Part shown: piece after piece, positions 44,891 through 53,608 of the stretch
Layout of the letters: every line of letters begins with the position of its first letter
How positions within the stretch are numbered: the first letter of the stretch is position 1
Assembly (NCBI RefSeq): GCF_034044715.1
Contig: NZ_JAXCLW010000005.1
Location: 124,001-188,000 of the forward strand
Origin: Dongia_B soli
GTDB lineage: Bacteria > Pseudomonadota > Alphaproteobacteria > Dongiales > Dongiaceae
Length of the DNA stretch: 64,000 nucleotides
Direction: 5' to 3'
Notes under the pieces: model-generated
The model's database searches: none
What the model was told of the DNA's origin: nothing
What the model saw: the letters and a program-made list of their open reading frames with translations, nothing else
Position numbers and translations under genes: made by a program

Positions 44891-46264
44891 TCAGGAGTCG
44901 TTCTGCTGCCGTGATTGTTCGGGGGCCTTCAGCAGATCCTTCATGAAACCAAGATCCCGCGGCACCGGAATGAGGGCCATCAGGACCATGACGACGAGGG
45001 CAATGGCATTCGCACCGCCGACATAAAGGCCGAGGCGCTTGCCGCCGATGCCGGCGGCCATCGCCGCTTTCGCCACCGTATTGACCCCGGCGGCGAGCAA
45101 AATGGCGATGATCGCCGCTTCGGCGCTGATCTGGCCGCCAGTGCCGCCTGCAGCGTCACTGCCGCCCCGCCCACTGATCCGCGCCATGGAGAGGGTCAGC
45201 GCATCGACATCGACGACGCCGGAAATTGCCGCGACGGGATAGATCGCATGCGCGCCGATATAGGTCGTGGCGAGCTCCGAGATCAGCATGATGATCGCAA
45301 TCAGCGCCGCCATCTTCAGCGCCATGCCGAGATCCAGCGGGTTCTTCAATTCAAGCTTCGGCGGCGCGCTCTTGCCATTGCGGTTGAGCGCGGCGGGACG
45401 CAGGATGAGGAAGAGACCGATCACCGCCGTGACGAGACCGGCAGCGCCCAGCGGCACCGCCAGCCCCAGGATCAAGGACGGGTTGAGTGCACCGGCAATG
45501 ACGACGACGCGGATCATCATGATCACCCCGGCAATCAGGATGCCGCCGGCCAGCAAGGGAGCCGCATCATCATGCGCCTTGCCCCAGCGTGCGAAGGAAA
45601 CTGTCGTTGCCGTGGAGGAGGTGAGGCCACCGGCCACGGCGGCGAGGGCGAGGCCGGCCTGATCGCCGATCAGCTTGACGGCGACATAACCGGCGAAAGA
45701 CAGGCCGGCAATGAGAATGGCCAACAACCAGATCTCCGCCGGATTGATGGTTTGCCACGGATCGATCTTGCGGTCGGGCAGCAGCGGCAGGAACAGGAAG
45801 GACATGGCGAGCAGGATCAGAACTGCGCGGATCTCCGGCCAGGTCAGTTTCTCGATCCAACTATGCAACGGCTTCTTCAAGGCAAGCAGCACTGCCATGG
45901 CGACGGCGGCAGCGACGGCGACGTGGAGATCGCCGAGAACGGCATAAGCGCCGAGCAAAAAGGTCAGCAGGCCGGCGACCACCGTGGTGGCGCCGAGATC
46001 GCCTTGCGCCCGCGCTTCGCGCCAGCTGAAGAGGATGAAGGCGGCGGCGAAGACGACGAGAGCGGGTGCGAGCAACAAGGGCGAAGCGGCCGCGGCGATG
46101 GCGCCGCTGATCCCGCCCATCAAGCCGGTAAGGGCAAAGGTGCGCAGGCCGGCCGTGCGCTCGCCTTCACCCGCTTCACGCGCTTTCCAGCCGCGTTCGA
46201 GGCCGATCAGCAGGCCGATCGCCAAAGCGGCACCCAGGCGATGGAAAAGTTCCAGCTCGCTCAT
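44891..46264 (-). CDS. MgtC/SapB-domain and DUF4010 membrane protein
   Basis: 457 residues, about 12-13 transmembrane helices. The first 130 residues are the MgtC/SapB domain (ALAIGLLIGLERGWKA, RTFALTGLMGGISGA). The rest is DUF4010, with GGLTSSTATTVSFARWG in the middle. It is an inner-membrane protein; transport of a small ion or control of ATP synthase as for MgtC has been suggested for relatives, but function is not known. A 148-base gap separates it from the divergent DUF4142 gene, which has an EcfG-type promoter. Confidence 0.9.
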   Translation of the reverse strand: MSELELFHRLGAALAIGLLIGLERGWKAREAGEGERTAGLRTFALTGLMGGISGAIAAAASPLLLAPALVVFAAAFILFSWREARAQGDLGATTVVAGLLTFLLGAYAVLGDLHVAVAAAVAMAVLLALKKPLHSWIEKLTWPEIRAVLILLAMSFLFLPLLPDRKIDPWQTINPAEIWLLAILIAGLSFAGYVAVKLIGDQAGLALAAVAGGLTSSTATTVSFARWGKAHDDAAPLLAGGILIAGVIMMIRVVVIAGALNPSLILGLAVPLGAAGLVTAVIGLFLILRPAALNRNGKSAPPKLELKNPLDLGMALKMAALIAIIMLISELATTYIGAHAIYPVAAISGVVDVDALTLSMARISGRGGSDAAGGTGGQISAEAAIIAILLAAGVNTVAKAAMAAGIGGKRLGLYVGGANAIALVVMVLMALIPVPRDLGFMKDLLKAPEQSRQQNDS

Positions 46265-46358
46265 CCGGCCTCCCGCTCGCCAATTCTTCTTCCCGTGGCG
46301 GTTTTGCCTTTGCAGGTTTTCTCATCTTTCGGTCATACGCGGCGAAAGGCAAGCAAAT

Positions 46359-46383
46359 GGAACCGTCCCAGCTGGGCGTCGTT
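46359..46383 (+). promoter_or_regulatory. EcfG-type general stress promoter of DUF4142 copy 2 (perfect)
   Basis: GGAAC (46359-46363), 16 bases, CGTT (46380-46383): exact consensus, 28 bases upstream of ATG 46412. Confidence 0.82.
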
Positions 46384-46411
46384 AACCCCTTATCCGGAGG
46401 GAGTTAAAACA

Positions 46412-47161
46412 ATGACACAGCAGCACGCCTTTCGCTCTTCCCGCATCCTGCGCGCCACCTTGCTCGGCAGCGGCCTGTTGCTTGCCGCCGCGCCCGCTGC
46501 TTGGGTGAATACTGTCCTGGCCCAGGATCAGCAGCAGGCGCCGAAAGACGAGCAGCAAAAGGCGCCGCAGGACCAGCAAGGCAATCCGCCGGCCAACAAC
46601 GATGCGAGCGGCGGGTTGCAGGCAGGCGGCGCGACCCCTGGCATGGGAACGAGCGAGACCGGCAGTACGGCGGCCGTGCCCGCCACCGAACCGACCGTGC
46701 CGGCCGATGCCCGGCCGCTGACGGCGCAGCTTTACGCGCAGACGGCTGCGGTCAACAACATGTTCGAGATCGAAGCCAGCAAGCTCGCTTTGACCAAGAG
46801 CAATAACAAAGATGTGAAGACATATGCCCGGCATATGATCCAGGACCACGAGGAGTCGGAGGCGAAGCTGGAAGGCGTGGTGCAGGAGAAGCGGGTCGGC
46901 GTGACCCTGCCCACATCGATGGACCAAAAACACCAGGATCTGTTGGCCGAGCTGCAAAATCTTGACGGTGATGCTTTCGACCAGGCCTATGTGAAGATGC
47001 TCCTTCTCGGCCATCGCGATGCGATCAAGCTGCACCAGTCCTATGCCGATAACGGTGAAACGGTGGAACTGAAAACCTTCGCCGTCACCGCCGTGCCGAT
47101 GGTCGAGAAACACTTGCAGCGCATCGAAGAAATCGCCAAGGCGTTGAAGGTGAAGGCATAA
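46412..47161 (+). CDS. Exported DUF4142 protein (copy 2)
   Basis: 249 residues. Signal peptide (cleavage near TVLAQDQ), a Gln/Pro/Gly/Thr-rich linker (about 40-105), then the DUF4142 domain (about 108-249). Compare EIEASKLALTKSNNKDVKTY and HQSYADNGE with the equivalent blocks of copy 1 at 32692-33426. The domains are clearly related, the linkers are not. GGAGGGAG lies ahead of ATG 46412 with a perfect EcfG promoter. A longer open frame in phase runs back to 44915, but it is antisense to the DUF4010 gene and not real. Confidence 0.9.
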   Translation: MTQQHAFRSSRILRATLLGSGLLLAAAPAAWVNTVLAQDQQQAPKDEQQKAPQDQQGNPPANNDASGGLQAGGATPGMGTSETGSTAAVPATEPTVPADARPLTAQLYAQTAAVNNMFEIEASKLALTKSNNKDVKTYARHMIQDHEESEAKLEGVVQEKRVGVTLPTSMDQKHQDLLAELQNLDGDAFDQAYVKMLLLGHRDAIKLHQSYADNGETVELKTFAVTAVPMVEKHLQRIEEIAKALKVKA

Positions 47162-47228
47162 CGCGGCATCTGGCTTGAGAGATCGTGCACGCGCCGCAAG
47201 CCGCTGCAACCATTTCCCGATCGCCACG

Positions 47229-47354
47229 ATGGACCCTCGGATGGCGACACCCTGTTTGTCCTTGGCGCGGCGGTGCCGCGTGGCATCGCCAAAGGGCTCG
47301 CATAATGTCGGCCATCCCTCGCTTGTCACCCTCGGACTTGATCCGAGGGTCCAT
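47229..47354. repeat. Paired-palindrome element, left end truncated (copy 11)
   Basis: Left end reduced to ATGGACCCTCGGATG (47229-47243); the right end 47323-47354 is complete. It fills the gap between two convergent genes. Confidence 0.75.
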
Positions 47355-47402
47355 GGCGGATGAGGGGTTGGGTCTTGCCGAGGGCCACTAAGCGACAGGG
47401 TT

Positions 47403-48137
47403 TCACGCCGCCAGTCTGAACCGGGGGTTCCAATTGAGATCGCGGCGCGCCTTGTCGAGCGACAAGGTGCCGTCATCTTCGGCGATGTTATAGACGCCCG
47501 GCTGTCCCCGTGTGATGGCGAGCAAAGCGGCCTTGGCGGCGGCATCGACATGCACCGGAGCGTCGCCGCTGGGCGCATCGAAGCCGGTGCCCGGACCGTA
47601 GAGCTTGCCGTAGCGCAGGACGATGCCCTCGATATAGGGCGTTTGCAGCACCGCCTCTTCCAGCATCCGCACGCCGCGCGCATTGGGGTCGAGCGGATCG
47701 CTTTCCAGGATCGGTGTGCCTTGGCGCTCTGGCGGCAGCGGCGCATAGGCGAAGGCGATGCTCTGCGCGATCATGCGCTTCGCCCCGGCAGCCAGGGACG
47801 CAGCGACCAGATGGCGGGTACCGATCTCGCGCAGGCGTGCATTGCGCTTGCGGCCTTCTTCCATCAGCGCCGGGTCCAGGCCCGGCGGCAGGTCGGTCAA
47901 TTGATGGATGACGATATCAGGCGCGGCGGCGATCACCGCATCGCGCAGGGCCGAGGCATCAAAGACATCGACCACCACCGGCACGATGCCCATCTTCTGC
48001 AGCATCGCTGATTTCAGGTAGGAACGCGTCGTACCCGTCACCTGATATTCGGCTTGCAGCAATAGCGGCACCAGGCGCCGGCCAATCGCGCCGCTGGCGC
48101 CCGCCAGGAATACCCGTTTTGCCGTTATTTCGCTCAT
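47403..48137 (-). CDS. NAD-dependent epimerase/dehydratase family protein
   Basis: 244 residues, an atypical short extended-SDR. The N-terminal FLAGASGAIGRRLVPLLL is the nucleotide-binding loop (GxxGxxG), and YGKLYGPG is a later family block. The catalytic region reads AQSIAFAYAP, where the usual YxxxK is not obvious, so it may bind rather than convert a sugar nucleotide or act on another substrate. AGGAG precedes ATG 48137. Single gene. Confidence 0.85.
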   Translation of the reverse strand: MSEITAKRVFLAGASGAIGRRLVPLLLQAEYQVTGTTRSYLKSAMLQKMGIVPVVVDVFDASALRDAVIAAAPDIVIHQLTDLPPGLDPALMEEGRKRNARLREIGTRHLVAASLAAGAKRMIAQSIAFAYAPLPPERQGTPILESDPLDPNARGVRMLEEAVLQTPYIEGIVLRYGKLYGPGTGFDAPSGDAPVHVDAAAKAALLAITRGQPGVYNIAEDDGTLSLDKARRDLNWNPRFRLAA

Positions 48138-48311
48138 GTCAGACTCCTTTGTAACCTGGATGTCATGTAAGCGAAGCGATGGCAGAGACAAAAGGGCCAA
48201 TGACCACGGAATCGACTGGGCCAAGGGAAATGAGGTCGCGGGATCGACGCAATGAGCGTAAGCCAGCGAAACGAATGCAGGAGGCAGAAGTGCAACGGAA
48301 GCTGGCGGTCT

Positions 48312-49010
48312 TTACCCCAGCCACTTCGCCTTCCAGCGGCGCGGCAGGCCAATAACGCGGTGCAGCCGGCTGCCCACATCGCCCTCATGCACGGGCCAGG
48401 CGCGGATTTCATCGCTCAGCACCATCTCGTCCGATCCGGTGCCGAGATCCCAGGGATTCTTCGGCAGTGCTCCCTGGCGGCTCAGCGATAACTTGAAACC
48501 GAAAGCATCGGCCGCCGAGGCCTCGGTCGAGGTCCAGAAGATGCTGAACGGCGTGAAATTCAAAAGTTGCAGGCCGGGCGAGGCATGGCCGAAGAGGTCA
48601 TGCACCATATGGCCCAATTCGCTCTCATGGCAGTAATCGCCGATGCACGGCCCGGAGCCGTCCGGATTGCGTGCGGTGGGCAGACGCCAGCCCTTGATGC
48701 CGCGATAGTTCAGCCGTAACGCCCAGGACATTGCCCTGTCCCAGGTCATCTGCCCGTCCTTATCGAAGCCGCTGCTGCGCGCGTAATTCGTGTCTTGCAG
48801 CCAGGTGATGTCGCGCAGCCGGTCATACATCAGGCCATGGCCGCGATCGATCAAGCGCGGCTGCGGCATCAGCGCAAGATCGATGTCGCTGAGATCGATG
48901 TGAATCAGATGATCGTCGAAGGGGGCATGCTGCAACCCGATGATCTTGATCGTATCGGATTCTCCGGCCGTCAAGGCGCGCAGCATCTCGCTGGGATGGG
49001 TCTCGGTCAT
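48312..49010 (-). CDS. DUF1566 (Lcl-like) domain protein
   Basis: 232 residues. RLRDITWLQDTNYA, MTWDRAMSWALRLNYRG, GWRLPTARNPDG and FWTSTEASAADAF are the repeated Trp-rich blocks of DUF1566/Lcl domains. Members are often surface or secreted and bind collagen or glycans, but this one has no signal peptide, so location is unclear. GGGGGA precedes ATG 49010. Neighbours give no further clue. Confidence 0.82.
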   Translation of the reverse strand: MTETHPSEMLRALTAGESDTIKIIGLQHAPFDDHLIHIDLSDIDLALMPQPRLIDRGHGLMYDRLRDITWLQDTNYARSSGFDKDGQMTWDRAMSWALRLNYRGIKGWRLPTARNPDGSGPCIGDYCHESELGHMVHDLFGHASPGLQLLNFTPFSIFWTSTEASAADAFGFKLSLSRQGALPKNPWDLGTGSDEMVLSDEIRAWPVHEGDVGSRLHRVIGLPRRWKAKWLG

Positions 49011-49228
49011 AACGCTTTCCCCCGTAAACGATCCACTCGGATGATCAGGCGATGCGATTCCGCGATTCCTTGACAAGATCATAACATATCGCGCCGATCA
49101 TGCGACCGCGCATCGCGATCCGGCTCGATCATTTGGCCCAGTCGATTTTGCCAATCATGGCTCTGTGCGGTGTTTCGCTAGCGCTCTGTAATTCGGGCGC
49201 GCTGATCTTCGAGCGCGAAGACGAGGAG

Positions 49229-49891
49229 ATGAAGATGAGTCAGGACATCGCGGGTCAGTTTGGCATGGCCGGCCAGTTGGGGGCAGGGATCTCCATCGAG
49301 GACGCGGGTCCTGGATCACGCGGTTCCGGATCAAGCGGTCCGGGATCGGGCGGGTATGAAGCGAGCGCTTCGGGCTCGCGCGGGGCCGGTCCGACAGTAT
49401 CGTGGCGGCGCCTTGGCATGATCGGCGGCTTTCTCGGCCCCTTTTTGCTCGCTGGCCTTGCCGCCTTGCCGTCATTTCGGCACAGCCATGATCATGACAG
49501 CGCCTATTCAAGCGCAGCGGACGATCATTGGATGGCGCCCGGCGTGATGATGGTGGGTCGGCCGACAACCGTCAGTGTGACGCCCGTCACTAGTGATGCA
49601 CTTAGCCACGTGCCGGGAAAATCGGTAACGGTGGAGATTGTCGAATTCCAGCCGGGCGCCCGGGCGCCGGAACATCATCACGCCGGCTCGGTGACGGTCT
49701 ATGTGCTGTCGGGCGCGGTGCGCTCGCAATTGGCTGGCTCGCCGCCGATGATCTATCACACCGGCCAAAGTTTCTTCGAACCCCCCGGCGCCGTGCATCT
49801 CTTCGCCGAGAATCCCAGCTCCACGGACGTCGCCCGCATCATGGCGATCCACGTGGCGGATGATGGCGCTCAACTCACCACGTTTCACTGA
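49229..49891 (+). CDS. Membrane-anchored cupin-domain protein
   Basis: 220 residues. A Gly/Ser-rich low-complexity N-terminus (about 20-58) precedes one membrane helix (about 65-85, GMIGGFLGPFLLAGLAALP). A C-terminal cupin follows: EFQPGARAPEHHHAGSVTVY with the metal His cluster, then GQSFFEPPGAVHLF. The cupin would lie in the periplasm. ATG 49229 is used (49235 also possible). No enzyme activity can be named. It converges with the KGG gene, and the hairpin between them (49928-49950) has its T-run on the minus strand. Confidence 0.8.
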   Translation: MKMSQDIAGQFGMAGQLGAGISIEDAGPGSRGSGSSGPGSGGYEASASGSRGAGPTVSWRRLGMIGGFLGPFLLAGLAALPSFRHSHDHDSAYSSAADDHWMAPGVMMVGRPTTVSVTPVTSDALSHVPGKSVTVEIVEFQPGARAPEHHHAGSVTVYVLSGAVRSQLAGSPPMIYHTGQSFFEPPGAVHLFAENPSSTDVARIMAIHVADDGAQLTTFH

Positions 49892-49917
49892 CAGGTCCCG
49901 CGCGGAATGAAGGACCG

Positions 49918-49950
49918 AAAATGAAAAGGGCGGAGAACACATCTCCGCCC
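49918..49950 (-). terminator. Rho-independent terminator of the KGG gene
   Basis: GGGCGGAGA (49928-49936) pairs with TCTCCGCCC (49942-49950). Read on the minus strand the stem is followed by TTTTCATTTT. It lies 28 bases after the KGG stop codon. Confidence 0.8.
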
Positions 49951-49977
49951 GCCGATCGTCGATAATCTGTCCTTTGT

Positions 49978-50190
49978 TCAGGACTTGCCGCCTTTGCGTC
50001 CCGCTTCCGATGCGCGTTCGCGGTCATTGGCGAAGTTGCCGCCGCTTTCATGACCGCCTTTGCGCCCGGCTTCCGCGGCACGCTGCGGATCGTTCTTGAA
50101 GTTTCCGCCACTTGCCTTGCCGCCCTTGCTGGCGATTTCACGTTGCTTGTTCTGATCCATCGAAGCGAAGCCGCGTTTATCCTCTGCCAT
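49978..50190 (-). CDS. KGG-repeat stress-induced protein (con-10 / GsiB type)
   Basis: 70 residues with two KGG units: QREIASKGGKASGGNF and ERASEAGRKGGKS, spaced by PQRAAEAGRKGGHESGGNF. These hydrophilic glycine-rich proteins are hydrophilin-like and accumulate in osmotic and stationary-phase stress. An EcfG-type promoter lies at 50283-50307 and a terminator directly follows, so it is a monocistronic stress gene. Confidence 0.92.
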   Translation of the reverse strand: MAEDKRGFASMDQNKQREIASKGGKASGGNFKNDPQRAAEAGRKGGHESGGNFANDRERASEAGRKGGKS

Positions 50191-50282
50191 CTCAACTCTC
50201 CTTCAAGCGATTGGTTGGTGATGCTGATGCGTCTTTGAAAAAGCGTCGCTCGCTCTTCATCCCAGCGAACCAGCACTCCGAC

Positions 50283-50307
50283 AACCATGAGCATAGATTC
50301 TTGTTCC
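50283..50307 (-). promoter_or_regulatory. EcfG-type general stress promoter of the KGG gene
   Basis: Minus strand: GGAAC (50303-50307), 17 bases, GTT (50283-50285). The leader is about 85 bases to ATG 50190. The base before GTT is G, not C. Confidence 0.75.
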
Positions 50308-50360
50308 GGGCTAAATTCTGCTCGCTTGGTAACTTTTCCCGCTCTCCGGATCGAACTGCA

Positions 50361-50588
50361 TCAGGGCGGTCTGGCCTTCCTGGTCCCAAGCTCCGCGCTT
50401 TCCGGTGTCGGCTCATCCCCATCCGAGGTTTCGTCCGCCAAGACCGAGCGGCCGAGACTGTAGCCGAGGAGGAGCGCACCGAGGCCAATGGATAAAAGGC
50501 CGCAGATGCCGCGAAGGCGGCCGCCGAGAACAGCAAGGCCGAAGGTGCCGATCTGACAGGCGATATGTTTTTCAGCTCTGTGACGCAT
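50361..50588 (-). CDS. Small membrane protein, hypothetical
   Basis: 75 residues: a basic Cys-containing N-terminus, one or two hydrophobic helices (about 12-48, ICGLLSIGLGALLLGYSLG) and an acidic tail (DETSDGDEPTPESAE). Not recognised. AAAGGAG precedes ATG 50588, which makes it credible. It resembles small DUF2892-like membrane proteins in size and layout only. Confidence 0.6.
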   Translation of the reverse strand: MRHRAEKHIACQIGTFGLAVLGGRLRGICGLLSIGLGALLLGYSLGRSVLADETSDGDEPTPESAELGTRKARPP

Positions 50589-50649
50589 GATTGCTCCTTT
50601 CTGCCTGCGGTATTGTGATGTTCCGCCGAAGCCGCACGACCGCCGTCTT

Positions 50650-52077
50650 TCAGCCGTCGATCATGAAATCGCTGACCAGCTTCAGATTCAAAAAGATCAG
50701 CAACAGGGCGACGAAACAGGCGGGGAAGGTCAGCCACCAGGGGCTCGTCAATGAGCCCATCAGGCGCCTTTGCGTGCAGAAATGTATCAGCGGTATGACA
50801 GCGAACGGGAGTTGCAAGCTTAAAACTACCTGGCTTAGCAAGAGAAGCTCGGTCAGCGCCTTGTCGCCGGCGATCGCCGTGACGAGCAAAGCCGGGACAA
50901 GAGCGGCGCAGCGGGTTGTCATCTGCGCTGCCCAGGGCGGCAGGCGCAGGCCGAGAAAGCCCTCCATCACCACTTGGCCCGCCAGCGTCGCGGTGACGGT
51001 GGAGTTCTGTCCCGCCGCGAGCAGCGCCACGCCGAAAAGCACGCTGGCGAGCGATGTGCCGAGCAGCGGCGTCAGAAGGTAATAGGCATCCCTAAGATCG
51101 ATCGGCAGCGGGATATCGCGTCCGTGGAAGGCGCTCGCCGCCAGGATCAATATGGCGGCGTTGACCAGGAAGGCGAAGAACAGCGCAAGGCAAGTGTCGA
51201 AAACCGCGTAAGACAATGTCCGGCGCTTCCCCTCCGTTTCGTCTGTATCCGATTCCTGTTTGCGGTAGCCGCTGCTGCGGACCAGCGCGCTGTGCAGGTA
51301 GAGGTTATGCGGCATCACCGTCGCGCCGATGATGCCGATCGCGAGGTAGAGACGCTCGGGATCGGAGACCAGATTGGGCATCGGGATGAAGCCGGCTGCG
51401 ACGGCGCCGAGTGACGGCTGGGCGAATATCAATTCGGTAAGGAGACAGAAGGCGACGGTGAGGGTAAGGGAGATCACGACCAGTTCAAGCGCCCGCCTGC
51501 CGATTTTCTGCAGCCACAGGATCACCAGCGTGCTGAAGGCGGTGAGGCAGATGCCCGCCAGGAGCGGGATATGAAACAGCAGGGAAAGCGCGATGGCGGT
51601 GCCGACGACTTCCGCCAGATCGCAAGCAACGATGGCGATCTGGCAAACCGCCCAGAGCGCCAGGCAGACCGGCTTCGGATAAGTGTGACGACAGAGCTGG
51701 GCGAGGTCGCGGTCGGTCGCAATGCCGAGGCGCGCGCAGAGCGACTGCAGCAGCATGGCCATCAGATTGGCCAGGAAGACCACCGAGAGCAGGCTATAGG
51801 CGAATCTCGATCCGGCGGCAATATCGGTTACCCAGTTGCCGGGATCCATGTAGCCGACGGCGACCAGATATCCTGGTCCCAGCGCCGCCAGCAAGCGCCG
51901 ATAGTCGATCGGCGACTTCTTCCGCTGAAGGGAGCTCGCCGGAGCGGAACCCGGCGTTTTCAATTCCGCTTCCGGCGAGCCAGTGATCGGCGAACTCGAC
52001 TTAGATGGGCGGTTTTGCTGCTGCTCAGTCCCCTTGTCGGGATAAACGTCTTCCGAGGGATCGTAGCGTTTGAGCAT
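50650..52077 (-). CDS. mntH: NRAMP-family Mn2+/Fe2+ transporter
   Basis: 475 residues, 11 predicted membrane helices after a 60-residue polar N-terminus. The metal-site motifs are intact: GYMDPGNWVTD (Asp78, Asn81) in helix 1 and GATVMPHNLYLHSALV in helix 6. It imports Mn2+ (possibly Fe2+) with protons. It lies 59 bases downstream of the manganese catalase gene on the same strand, so metal supply and enzyme are likely coexpressed with DUF892 as one stress operon. The Ser/Pro-rich N-terminal tail is longer than usual. Confidence 0.93.
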   Translation of the reverse strand: MLKRYDPSEDVYPDKGTEQQQNRPSKSSSPITGSPEAELKTPGSAPASSLQRKKSPIDYRRLLAALGPGYLVAVGYMDPGNWVTDIAAGSRFAYSLLSVVFLANLMAMLLQSLCARLGIATDRDLAQLCRHTYPKPVCLALWAVCQIAIVACDLAEVVGTAIALSLLFHIPLLAGICLTAFSTLVILWLQKIGRRALELVVISLTLTVAFCLLTELIFAQPSLGAVAAGFIPMPNLVSDPERLYLAIGIIGATVMPHNLYLHSALVRSSGYRKQESDTDETEGKRRTLSYAVFDTCLALFFAFLVNAAILILAASAFHGRDIPLPIDLRDAYYLLTPLLGTSLASVLFGVALLAAGQNSTVTATLAGQVVMEGFLGLRLPPWAAQMTTRCAALVPALLVTAIAGDKALTELLLLSQVVLSLQLPFAVIPLIHFCTQRRLMGSLTSPWWLTFPACFVALLLIFLNLKLVSDFMIDG

Positions 52078-52136
52078 GTTTTTCTTGGCCGCCCTGGAGG
52101 TGTCTGCCGGTAGTCTTTACCTGCAAGCGTTCAGCG

Positions 52137-53063
52137 CTATGCGCCTTCCACCAGCTCATCGTCCAGCAATTCATCGACCGGCTTGGTACGCCCGGCGCCG
52201 GGACCGGCACCGAGATCGGCGCCTGTGACCGGATCGATATCGGTCAGTGACGCGGTCCTGGCCGTCAAAGCTTCATCCAAGGCAAGATCGGTTTCGCCGA
52301 GTTCGACCGTCGCCGTGCCAATGTCCGCGGCAGCATCGCTGGGTTGCGCGTCGCCCGGCTCGTAATCCCATTGCTCGCCCTGGTTCCAGGGCCCGCGCAT
52401 ATCGCCTTCACCCATCGACATGTTGAAATAGGTGCTGGCAAATTCTTCCTTGCCCGGCAGCTTGCCCGGCGGGAAGTTCGGCCGGATCGAATAGAGCGCT
52501 TTCTCGAAAGATTTCTGATGCGCGATTTCGCGCGTCATCAGGAAGCCCAAAGCATCCTTGACGCCGGGATCATCCGTGACGTTGATCAGGCGTTCATAGA
52601 CAATCTTGGCCCGCGCCTCGGCCGCGATATTGGACCGCAGATCGCAGGTCGGATCGCCGATGCTGTCGACATAGGCGGCGGTCCAGGGAACGCCGCCGGA
52701 ATTGACGAGGGCGGCGCCGCCGCCATAAAGCAGCGATGTCAAATGGCTCTCGCCGCCATGGAAGACGTCGCTCATCAGCTCGCCCACCTCGACGCCTTCG
52801 GCCATCTTCGCCTTGACGCCCTTGTTCAGCATCACGACGATGTTGCCGATCACTTCGAGGTGGCTGAGCTCTTCGGTCGCGATGTCGTGCAGCATGTCCT
52901 TGCGGCCCGGATCGTTCTCGGAAAGCGCCTGGGTGAAGTAGCGGATGGCCGCCGCCAGTTCGCCTTGCGGACCGCCAAACTGTTCCAGCATCAGCGTCGC
53001 CAGGCGCGGATTGGGCTCCGACACGCGGACGGTGTACATCAATCGCTTGTTATGCATGTACAT
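52137..53063 (-). CDS. Manganese catalase (KatN-type)
   Basis: 308 residues. The ferritin-like four-helix core has the paired Glu/His ligands: the Gln-Gly-Glu stretch after QFGGP, TEELSHLEVIGN, AAEARAKIVYERL and LMTREIAHQKSFEKAL. It splits H2O2 with a di-manganese centre in the cytoplasm. GAGGAG is 9 bases before ATG 53063. It follows the DUF892 gene by 35 bases and precedes mntH, making a three-gene cluster. The C-terminal 60 residues (Asp/Glu/Ala/Thr-rich, GADLGAGPGAG) are a disordered extension. Confidence 0.94.
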   Translation of the reverse strand: MYMHNKRLMYTVRVSEPNPRLATLMLEQFGGPQGELAAAIRYFTQALSENDPGRKDMLHDIATEELSHLEVIGNIVVMLNKGVKAKMAEGVEVGELMSDVFHGGESHLTSLLYGGGAALVNSGGVPWTAAYVDSIGDPTCDLRSNIAAEARAKIVYERLINVTDDPGVKDALGFLMTREIAHQKSFEKALYSIRPNFPPGKLPGKEEFASTYFNMSMGEGDMRGPWNQGEQWDYEPGDAQPSDAAADIGTATVELGETDLALDEALTARTASLTDIDPVTGADLGAGPGAGRTKPVDELLDDELVEGA

Positions 53064-53098
53064 CGGGGGTGCTCCTCTTTAGTTCATGGGGTTTGCCA

Positions 53099-53608
53099 CT
53101 AGTGCTTCGCTTCGACTCCCGGCGTTTCTTCGCGCGCTAGATATTTCCGGACCAGACCGGGCATGTTCTTGTCGAGCCATTCGGCCATCGCTTCTTCTTC
53201 CCGCAAGATCTGCGTGCAGATACCCGCTGTCGTCGTGTCGCCGACCGTCTCGGCAGCGGCAACGAGAATGCGGTAGGAGGCAATCTCCATCTGCTCGAAG
53301 GTGTAGCTTGCAAGCGAGCCTTTGATCACCTCATCGCCGACGAACAACCCGCTCAAACCCTGCGCGGCCGCCATCATTTTTGCCGCCGCATCCTTGATCG
53401 CCGATGAACTGCCGGCGCGGCGTTCGATGCACTCGTTCACCAGCTGGGCCTGGCGTCGAGTTTCTTCCAAATGCTCTTTCAACTTGGCCGTCACTTCCGG
53501 ATAGTTCTCCAGCCGGCTGATTTGCGACTCCAGCATCGTTTCAGCTTGCTGTTCCATTGCATGCGCGTCGCGAAGCCATTCGAGCAGTCGTTCCTCTGCT
53601 GTTGCCAT
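53099..53608 (-). CDS. Ferritin-like DUF892 (YciE/YciF family) protein
   Basis: 169 residues. LLEWLRDAHAMEQQAETMLE and the spaced Glu/His residues of later helices (ASYTFEQMEIASYRILVAA, EEAMAEWLDKN) match the YciE/YciF ferritin-like fold with a di-metal site. Homologues are induced by osmotic and general stress; the reaction is not established. AGGGAG precedes ATG 53608. It heads the DUF892-catalase-mntH cluster; a near-consensus EcfG site is at 53666-53690. Confidence 0.93.
   Translation of the reverse strand: MATAEERLLEWLRDAHAMEQQAETMLESQISRLENYPEVTAKLKEHLEETRRQAQLVNECIERRAGSSSAIKDAAAKMMAAAQGLSGLFVGDEVIKGSLASYTFEQMEIASYRILVAAAETVGDTTTAGICTQILREEEAMAEWLDKNMPGLVRKYLAREETPGVEAKH

Noticed and set aside
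44915..46411. In-frame upstream extension of the second DUF4142 gene, giving a 748-residue protein
   Set aside because: It is the complement of the DUF4010 membrane protein gene. The signal peptide, ribosome site and EcfG promoter all fix the real start at 46412.
47403..48137. Assignment to a specific sugar-nucleotide epimerase
   Set aside because: The YxxxK catalytic pair is not evident, so only the family is called.
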